Origin: an uncultured Arachnia sp.
GTDB taxonomy: Bacteria; Actinomycetota; Actinomycetes; Propionibacteriales; Propionibacteriaceae
Length of the DNA: 64,000 bases
NCBI GenBank assembly: GCA_947499145.1
Contig: CANMNB010000004.1
Coordinates: 339,815 to 403,814, forward strand
Reading direction: 5' to 3'
Part shown: in pieces, positions 25,195 to 34,643 of the stretch
Numbering within the stretch: the stretch's first letter is position 1
Layout of the letters: each line of letters starts with the position of its first letter
Notes under the pieces: model-generated
Databases searched by the model: none
Seen by the model: only the letters and a program-made list of their open reading frames with translations
Told to the model about the DNA's origin: nothing
Translations under genes and position numbers: made by a program

Positions 25195-25407
25195 ATGATG
25201 TCCAGCTCCAACACGAGAGCCATGGTGCGAGCACATGGACGCGAGCTCTTGGACCTGAGCGCAGCGCTGATCAATCTAGCCAACTCGGGATACGTCGCGC
25301 CTCCCCACGTGAGCTGCGTCGCTTACGAAATCCAGCGTGACGCGGCAAATCACTCAACCTCCCGCGAACTACAGCTGCAGTTGTTCTTCCGTCGTCTCCA
25401 TGGGTGA
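25195..25407 (+). CDS. Uncertain small ORF in the 24.9-25.5 kb gap
   Basis: This 70-codon frame begins ATGATG and encodes RELLDLSAALINLANSGYVAPP in its middle. No ribosome site or recognised family is visible. The surrounding 570-base gap between the LacI gene and the ICE is otherwise unassigned; it contains a CCCGTC-AGC-GACGGG hairpin at 25459-25473 followed by TTCTCT, possibly a terminator. The left boundary of the larger element probably lies here. Confidence 0.3.
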   Translation: MMSSSNTRAMVRAHGRELLDLSAALINLANSGYVAPPHVSCVAYEIQRDAANHSTSRELQLQLFFRRLHG

Positions 25408-25513
25408 GGCAGTACGTCCCGACGTGCTTGAGACCGAGCGGGGCCTTCACGTCACTCTCCCGTCAGCGACGGGTTCTCTAGAGCATGAGTAGTGAAGCGA
25501 CGGAGGGTGGGAA

Positions 25514-25810
25514 ATGACACAGCGCACTTACGAGGTCCACGCCCTGCTGGAGCACGCCGTCGATTTGGCGTCTACTGAAGATGCCTTACCTGGCTTTGTG
25601 CAGCTGGAGCTGTTGGCGTGCGAGGCACTCGCAGCTGATCTGGCGTTCGGTTGTCGTCGGGTGGCTGTAGTGCTGCCGGACACAGTGCCGGGTTGTCTAG
25701 AGGCGGTTGCTGAGAGGACCGCCGACTGGCCGGCGGATGAGGGCTCGGCGTTGGCGGCTCCGTTTATGGAGATGATCGGGGAGATTCGCCGTACCCTTCA
25801 GCGGGCGTGA
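25514..25810 (+). CDS. Conserved-looking small protein upstream of the sigma-like factor
   Basis: A 98-residue, mostly helical protein (LLEHAVDLASTEDALPGFVQLELLACEALAADLAF...) with a strong GGAGGGTGGGAA ribosome site. It ends one base before the sigma-like gene. I do not recognise the family. The tight spacing suggests a partner or regulator of the sigma-like factor. Confidence 0.65.
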   Translation: MTQRTYEVHALLEHAVDLASTEDALPGFVQLELLACEALAADLAFGCRRVAVVLPDTVPGCLEAVAERTADWPADEGSALAAPFMEMIGEIRRTLQRA

Positions 25811-25811
25811 G

Positions 25812-27590
25812 ATGGCCGGATCGGCGCAGTGGGTTACTGGAACTCTGGGTCGTCGAGGACTGCCACCGGCGGTGGTCGAGTGGGGCGCCGTCGCCTGGAG
25901 TAGCAACCAGATGCTCGGGGGCACGGATCCGCGAGTGCGGCGTGCCGCCGCGGTGGCTCGTCTCCTAATCGGAGCGCCTCGAACCACGGATCCCACAGCT
26001 GTGCGGTCACGCGGTGACGGAGGTACGCCCGGATCGGCGGACGTGGGACGGCAACTGCATCTTGAGGTGCTTCATGCGACACGTGCTGCTGTGCGGGATA
26101 CCCGTGGCGTTGACAGGAGGCTGCTCGAGACGGTCGAGCGAGATCTGCTGATGCCGCGTCCGGCCGTAGTCAGCTTCCGAGCAGCGCTGATGGAGTGGGA
26201 GGACTGTGTTGCCGAGGCGTCGGTGCAGATGGACGCGCGCTCGGCGCTGACGGTGGCGCGCACCCAGTCAGCCCTGTTGAGCGCCGGGCTGAGCCTGATG
26301 CAGCGCTTCGAGGTGACCGACGGCGTGGGCCATGAGCGGTTACAGGACGCCGCGCAAGTCGCCAGCCGTTCTTGGGGAGAAGCTGCGCGAATCTGGCGGG
26401 GTCTGTGCCCACGGGGTCCTGCCCCGATGGGCCGCCTGGAGCGCGCAATGGTTCATCTGCAGCTGGCAGTCTCCTCGTCGGGTGACAAGGAGCGGCTGGA
26501 CTCCCTGCTCCACACAGGTTTCGGCGGGGTAGTCGTGGCGGCGATGGCGGTCACGCCACGAGGGATGCATTCCGGCTCCGATCTGGTTACGTCCGCTGTG
26601 ACGTTGAGCGTTCGAAGCGAGCTCGCTGGCGGTCTCCTGGAGTCCAGAGGGTCCAGCGGCACCGAGATCGACTCGGCCGCCACGAGGACGCCGGATCCGT
26701 CTCGGGCGATGGCCATCGCCGGGCGGACGCAGACAACTCCCACCGTTGGCCAGCTGATCGAGAGCGGGCAGCCTCCGCAATTCGGAGATGCCGCTCAGCT
26801 AGCTGGGCTGGCTCGTACCAGGGACGCTGGGGTGGTAGCCGGCGTGGCCCGTCAGGGAAATGCCGAGGCGACGCGACTGTTCGCGGATGCCTCAGATTCC
26901 GAACTGGCCAGGTTGGAGCATGCCGGAGTGGTTGCGCGGGCGCGGATTGCCGAGTCCGCGCTTCCGCTGGTCTACGCCAAGAGCCGCGAGGTGGCCTCGA
27001 GGCATCGAGAGGAGTTCGTCTCCCTGGCATCCCTGCGCTTGGTGGAAGCAGCCGTTCGTTGGGATCCTCACAGGGCGACGTGGTCGACCTACGCCTACCA
27101 GGTCACCGAGCGGGCATCCCGAGAGCACTACCGCAACACCGCGGCGGCTTCGAGGGAAACCACCGGCTTGATGACCGATGCGACAGACCAGATGACGCAG
27201 GCAGACATCGATCGGACCGCGGATAGGAAGGAGATCGCGGAGGCGGTCACTGAACGAGATGAGCACCGACGTGCCCTCGACTTGCTGCGACGGCTGCCGG
27301 ATCATCTGCGTCAGGTGGCGGCCGATCATGTCGGGATCGGAACGGAGCCGGCGACACTGCGTGAGATCGCGGCTGCCCAAGGGGTCTCCGCGACTTCGGC
27401 GTCGCGACGGTTCGAGGAGGCGATGGACAAGCTCCGCTCCTTCCTTCACGAGGGAGAAGTGCCCGCGTCCGCACCCAATCTCCGAGCCCTGGCGCAAGCG
27501 CTGGCAGCGACTGCGCCCGCGATCACGGATGCGGACCGGCTTGAGCGACAGCGTCGCCGAGCGGTTCAAACCATGGCACCCGGGAGGTGA
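25812..27590 (+). CDS. Large sigma-70-like protein of the ICE
   Basis: A 592-residue protein. The first 370 residues are helical and of no family I recognise. The C-terminal third resembles sigma-70 region 2 (LPLVYAKSREVASRHREEFVSLASLRLVEAAVRWDPHRATWSTYAYQVTERA) and region 4 (LPDHLRQVAADHVGIGTEPATLREIAAAQGVSATSASRRFEEAMDKLRSFL). It probably directs RNA polymerase to promoters of the element. Most sigma factors are far shorter; the long N-terminal part may sense the partner protein encoded just upstream. Confidence 0.7.
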   Translation: MAGSAQWVTGTLGRRGLPPAVVEWGAVAWSSNQMLGGTDPRVRRAAAVARLLIGAPRTTDPTAVRSRGDGGTPGSADVGRQLHLEVLHATRAAVRDTRGVDRRLLETVERDLLMPRPAVVSFRAALMEWEDCVAEASVQMDARSALTVARTQSALLSAGLSLMQRFEVTDGVGHERLQDAAQVASRSWGEAARIWRGLCPRGPAPMGRLERAMVHLQLAVSSSGDKERLDSLLHTGFGGVVVAAMAVTPRGMHSGSDLVTSAVTLSVRSELAGGLLESRGSSGTEIDSAATRTPDPSRAMAIAGRTQTTPTVGQLIESGQPPQFGDAAQLAGLARTRDAGVVAGVARQGNAEATRLFADASDSELARLEHAGVVARARIAESALPLVYAKSREVASRHREEFVSLASLRLVEAAVRWDPHRATWSTYAYQVTERASREHYRNTAAASRETTGLMTDATDQMTQADIDRTADRKEIAEAVTERDEHRRALDLLRRLPDHLRQVAADHVGIGTEPATLREIAAAQGVSATSASRRFEEAMDKLRSFLHEGEVPASAPNLRALAQALAATAPAITDADRLERQRRRAVQTMAPGR

Positions 27591-27605
27591 GCTTGGGCCA
27601 GCAGC

Positions 27606-27875
27606 GTGGGGGAGGTTTCCCTGCCGTGGCCTAGAAATCCGGAATATTATGCTTGTCAGAGCCGTTTTGGACCTCTGGACCTAGTCCCGGATGTGGACGT
27701 AGATTGCCTCATGGCCGAGGGAATTGTCTCGTTCAGGTCCGGGTCGGAGCAGCGCAGCCCCGACAGCCCGCGCCTGACCACTGCGTCCATCTTCGGGTAC
27801 GTCGACAAGCCCGCGAACGTGGATGCTGTCGCTTCACGCGCGGGGGCCGTTGGTGTCGGGTTACCGAGGCTATGA
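27606..27875 (+). CDS. Possible small protein coupled to the SAF-domain gene
   Basis: This 89-codon frame (GTG at 27606) ends in an ATGA overlap with the next gene, as the genes after it do. The sequence (…IFGYVDKPANVDAVASRAGAVGVGLPRL) is recognised by no family I know. The coupling is the only real support, and the interval could simply be a leader region. Confidence 0.35.
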   Translation: MGEVSLPWPRNPEYYACQSRFGPLDLVPDVDVDCLMAEGIVSFRSGSEQRSPDSPRLTTASIFGYVDKPANVDAVASRAGAVGVGLPRL

Positions 27876-28579
27876 CGATGCGCGTTTCCAGCCCTGAGGT
27901 GGTCGACCAATCGGTGCAGGCGCCGGTTGCGCCAGCTGCGCGTGCGCGTCGTCAGGCTCGGCCGTTGGTCGCGGTCGTGGGTGTCTTGCTGATCTTGATG
28001 GGGGCCGCGGGTGGTGCGCTGATTTTCCTGGCCACGGGCTCGACCGTGGAGGCCCTCGCGGCCCGGGTGCCGGTGGCACGCGGTCAGATGATGTCAGCGG
28101 ACATGTTCTCCCCGGTTCAGATCGCGCCGAACCAGCAGCTGTCCTACCTTGAGGCTGACGAGCTGCCCGCGCTGATCGGGAAGCGCGCGGCACACGACCT
28201 CGCGGCGGGTTCCTTGGTTGGCCCGGAGGTGGCCGTCGAGTCGGTTGTGCCGGCCGTGGGTCGTACCGTGGTCGGTGTGTCGGTGCCGCCGGGCGCGGAA
28301 CCGGCAGTCCCGTTGCAGGTGGGTGATCACGTGCGGGTGATCATGACAGAGCCGGCCTATGCCTGCACCTCGGCGGTGGCTCCAGCTTCGGACGGCAACG
28401 TTGCGCCGGAGTGCGGCAAAGAGATTGTCGTGCAAGGCAACGTCGTGGCGTCCACGCGGGATGAGGCATCGGGTCAGGTGATGGTCTCCGTCGATGTGGC
28501 TGAAGCAGATGCACCCCGAACAGCCGCTGCTGCCGCGATGGGCCGGGTAGCGGTTGTTCTGGACTCCCGGGAGCGGTGA
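27872..28579 (+). CDS. SAF-domain protein, CpaB/RcpC-like pilus assembly factor
   Basis: A 235-residue protein: basic cytoplasmic N-terminus, one membrane segment (LVAVVGVLLILMGAAGGALIFLA, about residues 30-52), then a SAF domain (VPVARGQMMSADMFSPVQIAPNQ…ALIGKRAAHDLAAGSLV) and a C-terminal half like RcpC (VGVSVPPGAEPAVPLQVGDHVRVIM). CpaB proteins organise the outer side of Tad pilus machines. It opens a run of overlapping genes; its stop overlaps the next start (TGATG). Confidence 0.82.
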   Translation: MTMRVSSPEVVDQSVQAPVAPAARARRQARPLVAVVGVLLILMGAAGGALIFLATGSTVEALAARVPVARGQMMSADMFSPVQIAPNQQLSYLEADELPALIGKRAAHDLAAGSLVGPEVAVESVVPAVGRTVVGVSVPPGAEPAVPLQVGDHVRVIMTEPAYACTSAVAPASDGNVAPECGKEIVVQGNVVASTRDEASGQVMVSVDVAEADAPRTAAAAAMGRVAVVLDSRER

Positions 28580-29307
28580 TGGCTGTCTACGCGCTGACAT
28601 CGGCGGCTGGTTCGCCCGGGGTTACCACCACCGCGCTGGGCCTGGCGCTGTCCTGGCCGAGCGAGGTGGTCTTGATCGACGCCGACCCGGTGGGTGGTTC
28701 CCCGATCCTCGCGGGCTACTTCGGCGGGGGCATGTCCCATCCGGGCACCTTGGTTGATCTGTGGTCGGCCTTTCGGCAGGGCCAGCTCGAGGTGGCGTTG
28801 CGGGAGAAGCCGCTGCGATTGTCGCCGACGGCGTCCCTGATCCCTGGGCCGGCCAGCGCAGCGCAGGCGGCGGGTTTGATGGACCTGTGGCCGGCGTTGG
28901 CCGTTCAGTCGAGGGAGCTGTCCCAGCTTGGTGTCGATGTGCTGGTGGACGTGGGGCGGCTGGGGCATCGAAACCTGCCCGTGCCTCTTGTCGACGGGGC
29001 GGACCAGGTGCTGCTGGTGGTGCGATCTGACCTCCCGTCGGTCGCCGCCGCTGCCGGCGCCGAGGTCCCGGAGCTCACACCAGTCGAAGCCGTGGTCGTG
29101 GGGCCGAATCGCCCCTACAGCTCCGCCGCGGTGGGCTCGGTCACAGGGTTCAAGGTGCGGGTCTCGCTGCCGTGGGCGCCGCAGGACGCCGAGACACTGA
29201 GCTTGGGTAAACCTCAGCCACGCCGTCCAGGGCCTCTGTCTCGGACCTTGCGCCACGCCGCTGAGGATCTTCACGCACATTCCTTCGAGGAGGTGCCGGT
29301 GCTGTGA
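28579..29307 (+). CDS. MinD/ParA-like protein, CpaE/TadZ-like, with altered P-loop
   Basis: A 242-residue protein with the MinD-like start MAVYALTSAAGSPGVTTTALGLALSWPSEVVLIDADPVGG and the later DVLVDVGRLG strand. In Tad systems the CpaE/TadZ ATPase places the pilus machine at the cell pole. The P-loop reads AGSPGVTTT, so both lysines of the KGGxGKST deviant Walker A motif are missing. It may bind nucleotide poorly or serve only as a scaffold. Its stop overlaps the GTG of the TadA gene. Confidence 0.78.
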   Translation: MAVYALTSAAGSPGVTTTALGLALSWPSEVVLIDADPVGGSPILAGYFGGGMSHPGTLVDLWSAFRQGQLEVALREKPLRLSPTASLIPGPASAAQAAGLMDLWPALAVQSRELSQLGVDVLVDVGRLGHRNLPVPLVDGADQVLLVVRSDLPSVAAAAGAEVPELTPVEAVVVGPNRPYSSAAVGSVTGFKVRVSLPWAPQDAETLSLGKPQPRRPGPLSRTLRHAAEDLHAHSFEEVPVL

Positions 29308-30803
29308 ACAATGCCGCCGAGCTGGACCCAAGCACCCTCGCTCTCTTCACCCAGCAACCTCCCCCAGCTGGACGCGTCCGGGGCGCGTTCACCATGACCC
29401 CGGAGCGGCGACGAGAGCCTGAACGGAGACAGACGTCCCCGCTGCCTCAGCGCGTCGCACCACGGCGGGTGGAGCGAGCACTTGCGGGAGATATCGACTG
29501 GGTCATGATCGACTCCCTGCGCGAGCGCGTCTCGGCGGAGCTCTCAGAGCGGGACCCTCAGTTGGCCGAGCGTGAGGTCGTCGGCCGGGACATCATCGAC
29601 GCTGTGCTGGAGGAGGAGTCACGGGCAGCGACGGCACGGGGACAGTTGACCTGGACCATGGAGCACCAGACCCGGCTGGCGCAGGCGCTGTTCGACGCTG
29701 TGTTCCGTCTGGGTCGACTCCAGCCGTTCCTCGACGACGATGCCGTGGAGAACGTCATCATCTCGGGGCACGACAACGTGCTGATCGAGAACAGCGACGG
29801 TGAACTGATCCCGGCTCCGCCGGTGGCCGGCAGCGATGAGCAGCTCATCGAGTACCTGACCTTCATGGCAGCCCACCAACCCAAACCTCGTGAGTTCAGC
29901 GAGGCCGCCACCAAGCTGCACCTGGCGCTCCCCGGTCGCGCCAGGCTATTCGCCTCGGCCTGGGTCACCTCGCGACCGACAGTCATCATCCGACGCAACC
30001 GTCTCGTCGACGCCGGGCTGAGTGAACTGGTGGAGCTGGGGTCGCTGTCGAGTGTGGCGGCGAGCTTCTTGTCAGCCGCTGTCCAGGCGCGGATGTCGCT
30101 GGTGGTCTCCGGCGACCAGGGGACAGGAAAGACCACGATGCTTCGGGCGTTGGCCCACGAACTGCCCCCACACGTGCAGATCGGGACCATCGAGACCGAG
30201 TACGAGCTCTACCTGAAGGACACCGGGAATCACCAGGTGGTGCATGAGTGGCAGGCGAACCCCGGATCCGGGGAGATCGGGCTCAACGGGCGCCGGGCAG
30301 GCGAGTACACCGTCCGGGAAGCGCTGGAGGACTCGCTGCGCGCCAATCTCAGCTACACCATCGTCGGAGAGGTCCGAGGTTCCGAGATCGTCACCATGTT
30401 CAAGTGCATGCAATCCGGATCGGGATCAATGTCGACCACCCATGCACGATCTGCTGAAGGCGCGATCCGCAAGCTCGTGACCTGCGCCACGCAGGAGGGC
30501 GCCAACATCACCCGCGAATACGCCCTGAATGTGATCGCCGAGGACATCGACCTGATTGTCCAACTCCAGGTCGAACCAGCTCCCCAGCCCGACGGCACAT
30601 GGCGCAAACGCCGGTGGGTCAGCGAGATCGTGGCGGTTGAACCCGGCGAGGATGCCAAGGGGTACGCCACCACCACCATCTTCGCTGCCCAGCCCGGCAG
30701 CCACCGCGCCACCGCCAACATCCTGCCGCCACGGCTACGGTTCCTCGAGAACCACGGCTTCGACATCGCCGGTTTCAACGCTGAGCGCGGGAGCCTGACA
30801 TGA
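29304..30803 (+). CDS. CpaF/TadA-type secretion ATPase
   Basis: A 499-residue GspE-superfamily ATPase. The N-terminal domain has DIIDAVLEEE and LGRLQPFLDDDAVENVIISGHDNVLIE; the motor has Walker A GDQGTGKTT, Asp box IETEYELYLKD and Walker B YTIVGEVRGSE, then STTHARSAEGAIRKL. It powers pilus assembly from the inner face of the membrane. The GTG start overlaps the stop upstream. Confidence 0.9.
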   Translation: MNNAAELDPSTLALFTQQPPPAGRVRGAFTMTPERRREPERRQTSPLPQRVAPRRVERALAGDIDWVMIDSLRERVSAELSERDPQLAEREVVGRDIIDAVLEEESRAATARGQLTWTMEHQTRLAQALFDAVFRLGRLQPFLDDDAVENVIISGHDNVLIENSDGELIPAPPVAGSDEQLIEYLTFMAAHQPKPREFSEAATKLHLALPGRARLFASAWVTSRPTVIIRRNRLVDAGLSELVELGSLSSVAASFLSAAVQARMSLVVSGDQGTGKTTMLRALAHELPPHVQIGTIETEYELYLKDTGNHQVVHEWQANPGSGEIGLNGRRAGEYTVREALEDSLRANLSYTIVGEVRGSEIVTMFKCMQSGSGSMSTTHARSAEGAIRKLVTCATQEGANITREYALNVIAEDIDLIVQLQVEPAPQPDGTWRKRRWVSEIVAVEPGEDAKGYATTTIFAAQPGSHRATANILPPRLRFLENHGFDIAGFNAERGSLT

Positions 30804-31639
30804 CCCTCGCAGCCGCGCTGTCCGGGGCCGCCATCGTCGCCGGCATCCTCACGATCTTCTACTCCTTGACCCCTCGCCCACCGCGACCCGCGACACCGAG
30901 ACGCCCCCGCACGGGACTCAGGGTCCGAACCGTAGCTCTCGCGGGAGTGGCCGCAGGCGCCGTAGCCGCTGCCGTCACGGGATGGGTGGTGGCGGTCGTG
31001 ATCATGCCTGCCCTCGCGGTCATCGGATACCGGCTGGTGCACGGCCGTGCGAAGAACCGGATCGAGCGGCTCAACGCGCTGTCCGACTTCTCCCGAGCCC
31101 TAGCGGGAGTGTTGACCGCGGGACGAGGCCTCGAGCAGGCGATCCTGCACGCTGCCCGATCCGCCCCGACCGCCTTGGCCCCGGAGATCGGTCGCCTGGC
31201 CGCGCGGGTCCGGGCCAACGTCGCCACCGGAACCGCGCTACGTCAGTTCGCGGACGAACTCGACGACGCCACTGGAGACCTGTTCGTCGCGACCCTGATT
31301 CTCGCGGCCGAGCGCCGCGGACCGGGGGTCGCCTCCGCCATGCAGGGGTTGGCCGACTCGATCGACGCCGACGTCAGAGCCCGACGACAAGTCGCTACAG
31401 AACAGCAGAAAGCCCGCACCGCAGCACGCATGATCACCCTCATCTCTGCAGCACTGCTCACCAGCCTGTTCCTGGCCGGCAGCTACGTGGAGCCATACCA
31501 AACACCACTCGGACAACTGCTCCTGACCGTGCTCATGGCGCTCTACCTCCTCGCGCTGGCATGGATGCGACGCATCAGCACCGCACCGCCCCTGCCTCGC
31601 TTCATCGGAGGCAGCATCGAGCAGGGGGACCGACCATGA
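30800..31639 (+). CDS. TadB-like membrane platform protein
   Basis: A 279-residue protein with a GspF domain (NALSDFSRALAGVLTAGRGLEQAILHAARSAP, then GDLFVATLILAAERRGPGVASAMQGLADSIDADVRARRQV) and four hydrophobic segments. TadB with TadC forms the inner-membrane platform turned by TadA. It overlaps both neighbours by ATGA. Confidence 0.85.
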   Translation: MTLAAALSGAAIVAGILTIFYSLTPRPPRPATPRRPRTGLRVRTVALAGVAAGAVAAAVTGWVVAVVIMPALAVIGYRLVHGRAKNRIERLNALSDFSRALAGVLTAGRGLEQAILHAARSAPTALAPEIGRLAARVRANVATGTALRQFADELDDATGDLFVATLILAAERRGPGVASAMQGLADSIDADVRARRQVATEQQKARTAARMITLISAALLTSLFLAGSYVEPYQTPLGQLLLTVLMALYLLALAWMRRISTAPPLPRFIGGSIEQGDRP

Positions 31640-32529
31640 CCGGCCTCCAGCTCGCGATGCTCTCCGGCGCGACGATCGTCGGCGGACTCGTTCTCATCGC
31701 CGTAGGCATGATCCCAGCACCCGTCCACCTCAAAGACGCCATCGCCCGCCTCCAACCCACGATCCACGCATCGACGCACCTCCCGCCCGAACCTTCCGCG
31801 GACCGTGAAACGCGGCTGGGCCGCTGGGCCGAACAGCATCTGCCCGGCATGGTGTGGGGGACACCTCCGGTCAAAGACCTCACACTCCTGGGCCGCACCA
31901 CGGCATCGCTCTACGGGTCCAAGATCATCTCCGCCACTCTCGGCCTGCTGTTGGTTCCGATCCTGTCCGTCGCCACCATGATGATCGGGCTCCCCGTCTC
32001 GATGCCGATCCCACTCCTGGGTTCCCTCGGTTTCGCAGCGCTGATGTGGTGGCTACCCAACCACGAACTGCGTGACAAGGCCCGCAAGGCCCGAGAGGAG
32101 TTCTCCTACGCGCTCGGGGCGTTCGTCGAGATGGTCGCCCTCGAACGGCTCGCCGGCGCAACCGTCCCCCAGGCGCTCATCCGCGCAGCAGATACCGGAG
32201 ACTCTTGGGTCTTCCAGCGCCTCTCCGCCACCCTGCGGCGCACCCAATACACCGGCCAGAACCCATGGGACGCGCTCGCCGACCTGGGCGCCTCTATCGA
32301 TCTGCCCGACCTCGTCGATCTCGCCGACATTATGAGACTCGGTGGCTCCGACGGAACCCGGGTCTACGACTCGCTGCGTGCCCGCGCGGCGACGATGCGC
32401 AACGCCACTCTGAACGCCCAGATCAGCCGGGCCAACGCTGCGGGAGAACGTATTGCCGTCCCCGTCGCGGGCCTGGTGCTGGTACTCGCTCTCACCCTGG
32501 TCATCCCAGCGATCCTCCGCATGATCTAG
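31636..32529 (+). CDS. TadC-like membrane platform protein
   Basis: A 297-residue second GspF-type protein with membrane segments near residues 5-28, 90-125 and 270-292, and the core FSYALGAFVEMVALERLAGATVPQALIRAADTGDSWVFQRLSATL…DLVDLADIMRLGGSDGTRVYDSLRARAATMR. The real start is ATG 31636, overlapping the TadB stop; the longer open frame upstream is a shadow of tadB. Confidence 0.85.
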   Translation: MTGLQLAMLSGATIVGGLVLIAVGMIPAPVHLKDAIARLQPTIHASTHLPPEPSADRETRLGRWAEQHLPGMVWGTPPVKDLTLLGRTTASLYGSKIISATLGLLLVPILSVATMMIGLPVSMPIPLLGSLGFAALMWWLPNHELRDKARKAREEFSYALGAFVEMVALERLAGATVPQALIRAADTGDSWVFQRLSATLRRTQYTGQNPWDALADLGASIDLPDLVDLADIMRLGGSDGTRVYDSLRARAATMRNATLNAQISRANAAGERIAVPVAGLVLVLALTLVIPAILRMI

Positions 32530-32554
32530 AACCCCTACAGAAGGAGAACCCGCC

Positions 32555-32737
32555 ATGTCCCCCCTCAGCCACCAGATCACGGCCATCTTGGCAGTCGTCC
32601 TCCCACCGCGGCCGAGAGATGAACGCGGCCTCAGCCAATCAACCGAGAACGCGATCCTGCTCGCCGGGGCCGTCGCCATTGCTGTGATCGTCATCAGTGT
32701 CATCACCGCCTATGTGCAGGCCAACCTCCCGTCCTGA
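32555..32737 (+). CDS. Flp-type pilin
   Basis: A 60-residue protein with a short basic leader (to about residue 24, ERGLSQ) followed by the hydrophobic pilin helix STENAILLAGAVAIAVIVISVITAYVQANL. The G-L-S-Q-S-T-E pattern with glutamate 5-6 residues after the likely cleavage site is typical of Flp prepilins. AGAAGGAG precedes the ATG. It would be the fibre subunit of the pilus. Confidence 0.8.
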   Translation: MSPLSHQITAILAVVLPPRPRDERGLSQSTENAILLAGAVAIAVIVISVITAYVQANLPS

Positions 32738-33101
32738 ACGGGACCAGCGAGGGCTCGCCACCAGCGTCCTTGCGACCGTCCTGTTCCCGCTCGTACTCAG
32801 CATCCTGTGGCTCACCATGCAGTGGGCCATGCTGAGTTGGGCACAGGCCACCGCGCAAGCCGCGGCCCAGGACGGAGCACGAGCAGCGGCAGCGTTGAAC
32901 GCGACCGAAGCCATCGGACAGGCCACCGCCTCCGCGGCCGCCAGCAACGGCTCCCTCGAGAACTACCAGGTCACCGCCCACCGGACAGCGGCCATAACCA
33001 CCGTCACCGTTTCAGCCAAGGCCCTGCAAGTCATCCCCGGCTTCCCCTCCACCATCCAAGTGACCGCGACCTCACCCACCCAACGCCTCACCTCGTCTTG
33101 A
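32712..33101 (+). CDS. TadE-like minor pilin
   Basis: About 129 residues: RDQRGLATSVLATVLFPLVLSILWLTMQWAMLSWAQATAQAAAQDGARAAA is the TadE-type leader, membrane helix and amphipathic helix. The start is uncertain (ATG 32712, or GTG 32697) and overlaps the pilin gene in another frame. TadE proteins are minor pilins needed for assembly. Confidence 0.75.
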   Translation: MCRPTSRPERDQRGLATSVLATVLFPLVLSILWLTMQWAMLSWAQATAQAAAQDGARAAAALNATEAIGQATASAAASNGSLENYQVTAHRTAAITTVTVSAKALQVIPGFPSTIQVTATSPTQRLTSS

Positions 33102-33112
33102 CGGAGAACAGC

Positions 33113-33721
33113 ATGAACCGCCACCCAGCCACCGCCTTCGTCGCAGCTGCCATGTTGCTCATGCTCGGAGCCTGCACGCCCGACCCCGTCGAGACCCCCA
33201 GCCCGGAACCGACCCTCAGTAGTGCCCCAGCCAGCACAGCCGAGGCAACGCCGACACCGACCCCCACCCCATCGCCTACGCCGTCGCCTTCACCAGAGCA
33301 AACACTCAATCCGGAACAAGAAGCTGCACTGACGGCGGTCAAGGAGTACTTCGAAGCCCTGAACGAGCTGAGGAGCGATCCAGATGCTGACTTTCAACGA
33401 ATGGCAGACGTGACCACAGGCACTTTCACGTCGGCAGTAGCGCAACTCATCAACAACTACCGTGAGGACGGCGTCAGGCAGGTGGGCGAGAACACCTACG
33501 TCTACGGGGAGGTTGGTCCCGTTGTTGAGGCCGATGGGACCCGTTCCATAGAGGTGCGCGTGTGCGGAGACAGCACACAGAGCGACTTGGTCGATAGCAC
33601 GGGTGAATCGGTCCTTGAGCCAGATCAGAGGGGCTACGTCGCCTATCGCCTGGACGTGGTCGAGGTGGGGCCCGAGTGGCGGGTCAACGGTGGCCAGAGC
33701 GAGGCCGTCGAATCATGTTGA
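33113..33721 (+). CDS. Secreted lipoprotein with Pro/Thr-rich linker
   Basis: A 202-residue lipoprotein: signal with lipobox LGACTP, a proline/threonine/serine linker (PTPTPTPSPTPSPSP, residues about 45-62), then a compact domain (VKEYFEALNELRSDPDADFQRMADVTTGTF…YRLDVVEVGPEWRVNGGQSEAV) resembling small NTF2-like extracytoplasmic domains. I see no specific function. It sits within the pilus run and overlaps the next gene by 7 bases. Confidence 0.75.
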   Translation: MNRHPATAFVAAAMLLMLGACTPDPVETPSPEPTLSSAPASTAEATPTPTPTPSPTPSPSPEQTLNPEQEAALTAVKEYFEALNELRSDPDADFQRMADVTTGTFTSAVAQLINNYREDGVRQVGENTYVYGEVGPVVEADGTRSIEVRVCGDSTQSDLVDSTGESVLEPDQRGYVAYRLDVVEVGPEWRVNGGQSEAVESC

Positions 33722-34638
33722 TCTCTCGCTGGCTTCTTGCGTTGCTCGCACTACCCGCACTGGTCATCTCTGGGCATCCCGCTGCTGCGAATGGATCAGG
33801 TGGGGCGCTCCTCGACGACTACCGGACGATCGTGGTTACCATAACTGTTCCGGGCACGTCAGGTGGGAGCGGTCGGGCGCAGGGAAGCGTGGGCGGCGGA
33901 GGCGGCGGCGCCCCGACGGGCTGTTATACGGGGGCTGGTGCGGAGGTCCCGTGCTACCAGTGGGGATTGCCATGGCGCCCGGATCGGGAGTGCTATGCGC
34001 GCGTCAAGCCTGTCCTGCCGCCGGTGACGGATGCGGTCTGGGCTGGCAGGACCGAGGGCACGATTCTTGAGTGTCGCATCGGCACTGAGGATGGCTGGAA
34101 CAGTTCCTGGGATTTGTGGGTCGCGGAGGCGGCGCTTGCGGCTCCTCCGGATCCTGCGATGCTCGCACGGCGCGCCGTTGATCGGATGCAGCTCCGGGCG
34201 GTGACCTTGGGGACGTTCCCGCAAGCGGTCGAGAGAGCGCCTGAGGATCTGGGCTACGTCGGCTGGAACGTGTGGATGTGGGTGGATGATCCCGCGCCAG
34301 CTTCGTGGGGTCCCATCACTCGGGCGGTCTCGGAATCCGGCTATACCGTCACCGCTACCGGACAGGTTCATAAGGTGGTTTGGGACATGGGCGACGGCAC
34401 CCAGATCACCTGCAGCGTGGGAGAGCCGTGGCGCTCCATCTGGGTCAACAATGAACCGTCGCCTGACTGTGGCCACGTCTACGAGAGAGACGGCGAGTAC
34501 AGCGTCAGCGCCACGTCGCACTGGGTTGTCACTTGGTCGGGCATCGGCCAGTCCGGCACCATCACCCTGCAGTTGAGCGACACTGCGACTCTGCGGATCG
34601 CTGAGGTGCAGGTCGTCAACGCCACGGCGGGGGGCTGA
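33715..34638 (+). CDS. Exported PKD-like domain protein
   Basis: A 307-residue protein with a signal peptide (MLISRWLLALLALPALVISGHPAAA), a Gly-rich spacer (GSVGGGGGG, near residue 60), a Cys-containing middle domain and a C-terminal PKD-like fold (VHKVVWDMGDGTQITCS…CGHVYERDGEYSVSATSHWVV). PKD domains usually mediate surface contacts, so this may be a pilus-associated surface protein. Start ATG 33715 fits the signal peptide. Confidence 0.75.
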   Translation: MLISRWLLALLALPALVISGHPAAANGSGGALLDDYRTIVVTITVPGTSGGSGRAQGSVGGGGGGAPTGCYTGAGAEVPCYQWGLPWRPDRECYARVKPVLPPVTDAVWAGRTEGTILECRIGTEDGWNSSWDLWVAEAALAAPPDPAMLARRAVDRMQLRAVTLGTFPQAVERAPEDLGYVGWNVWMWVDDPAPASWGPITRAVSESGYTVTATGQVHKVVWDMGDGTQITCSVGEPWRSIWVNNEPSPDCGHVYERDGEYSVSATSHWVVTWSGIGQSGTITLQLSDTATLRIAEVQVVNATAGG

Positions 34639-34643
34639 GAGCT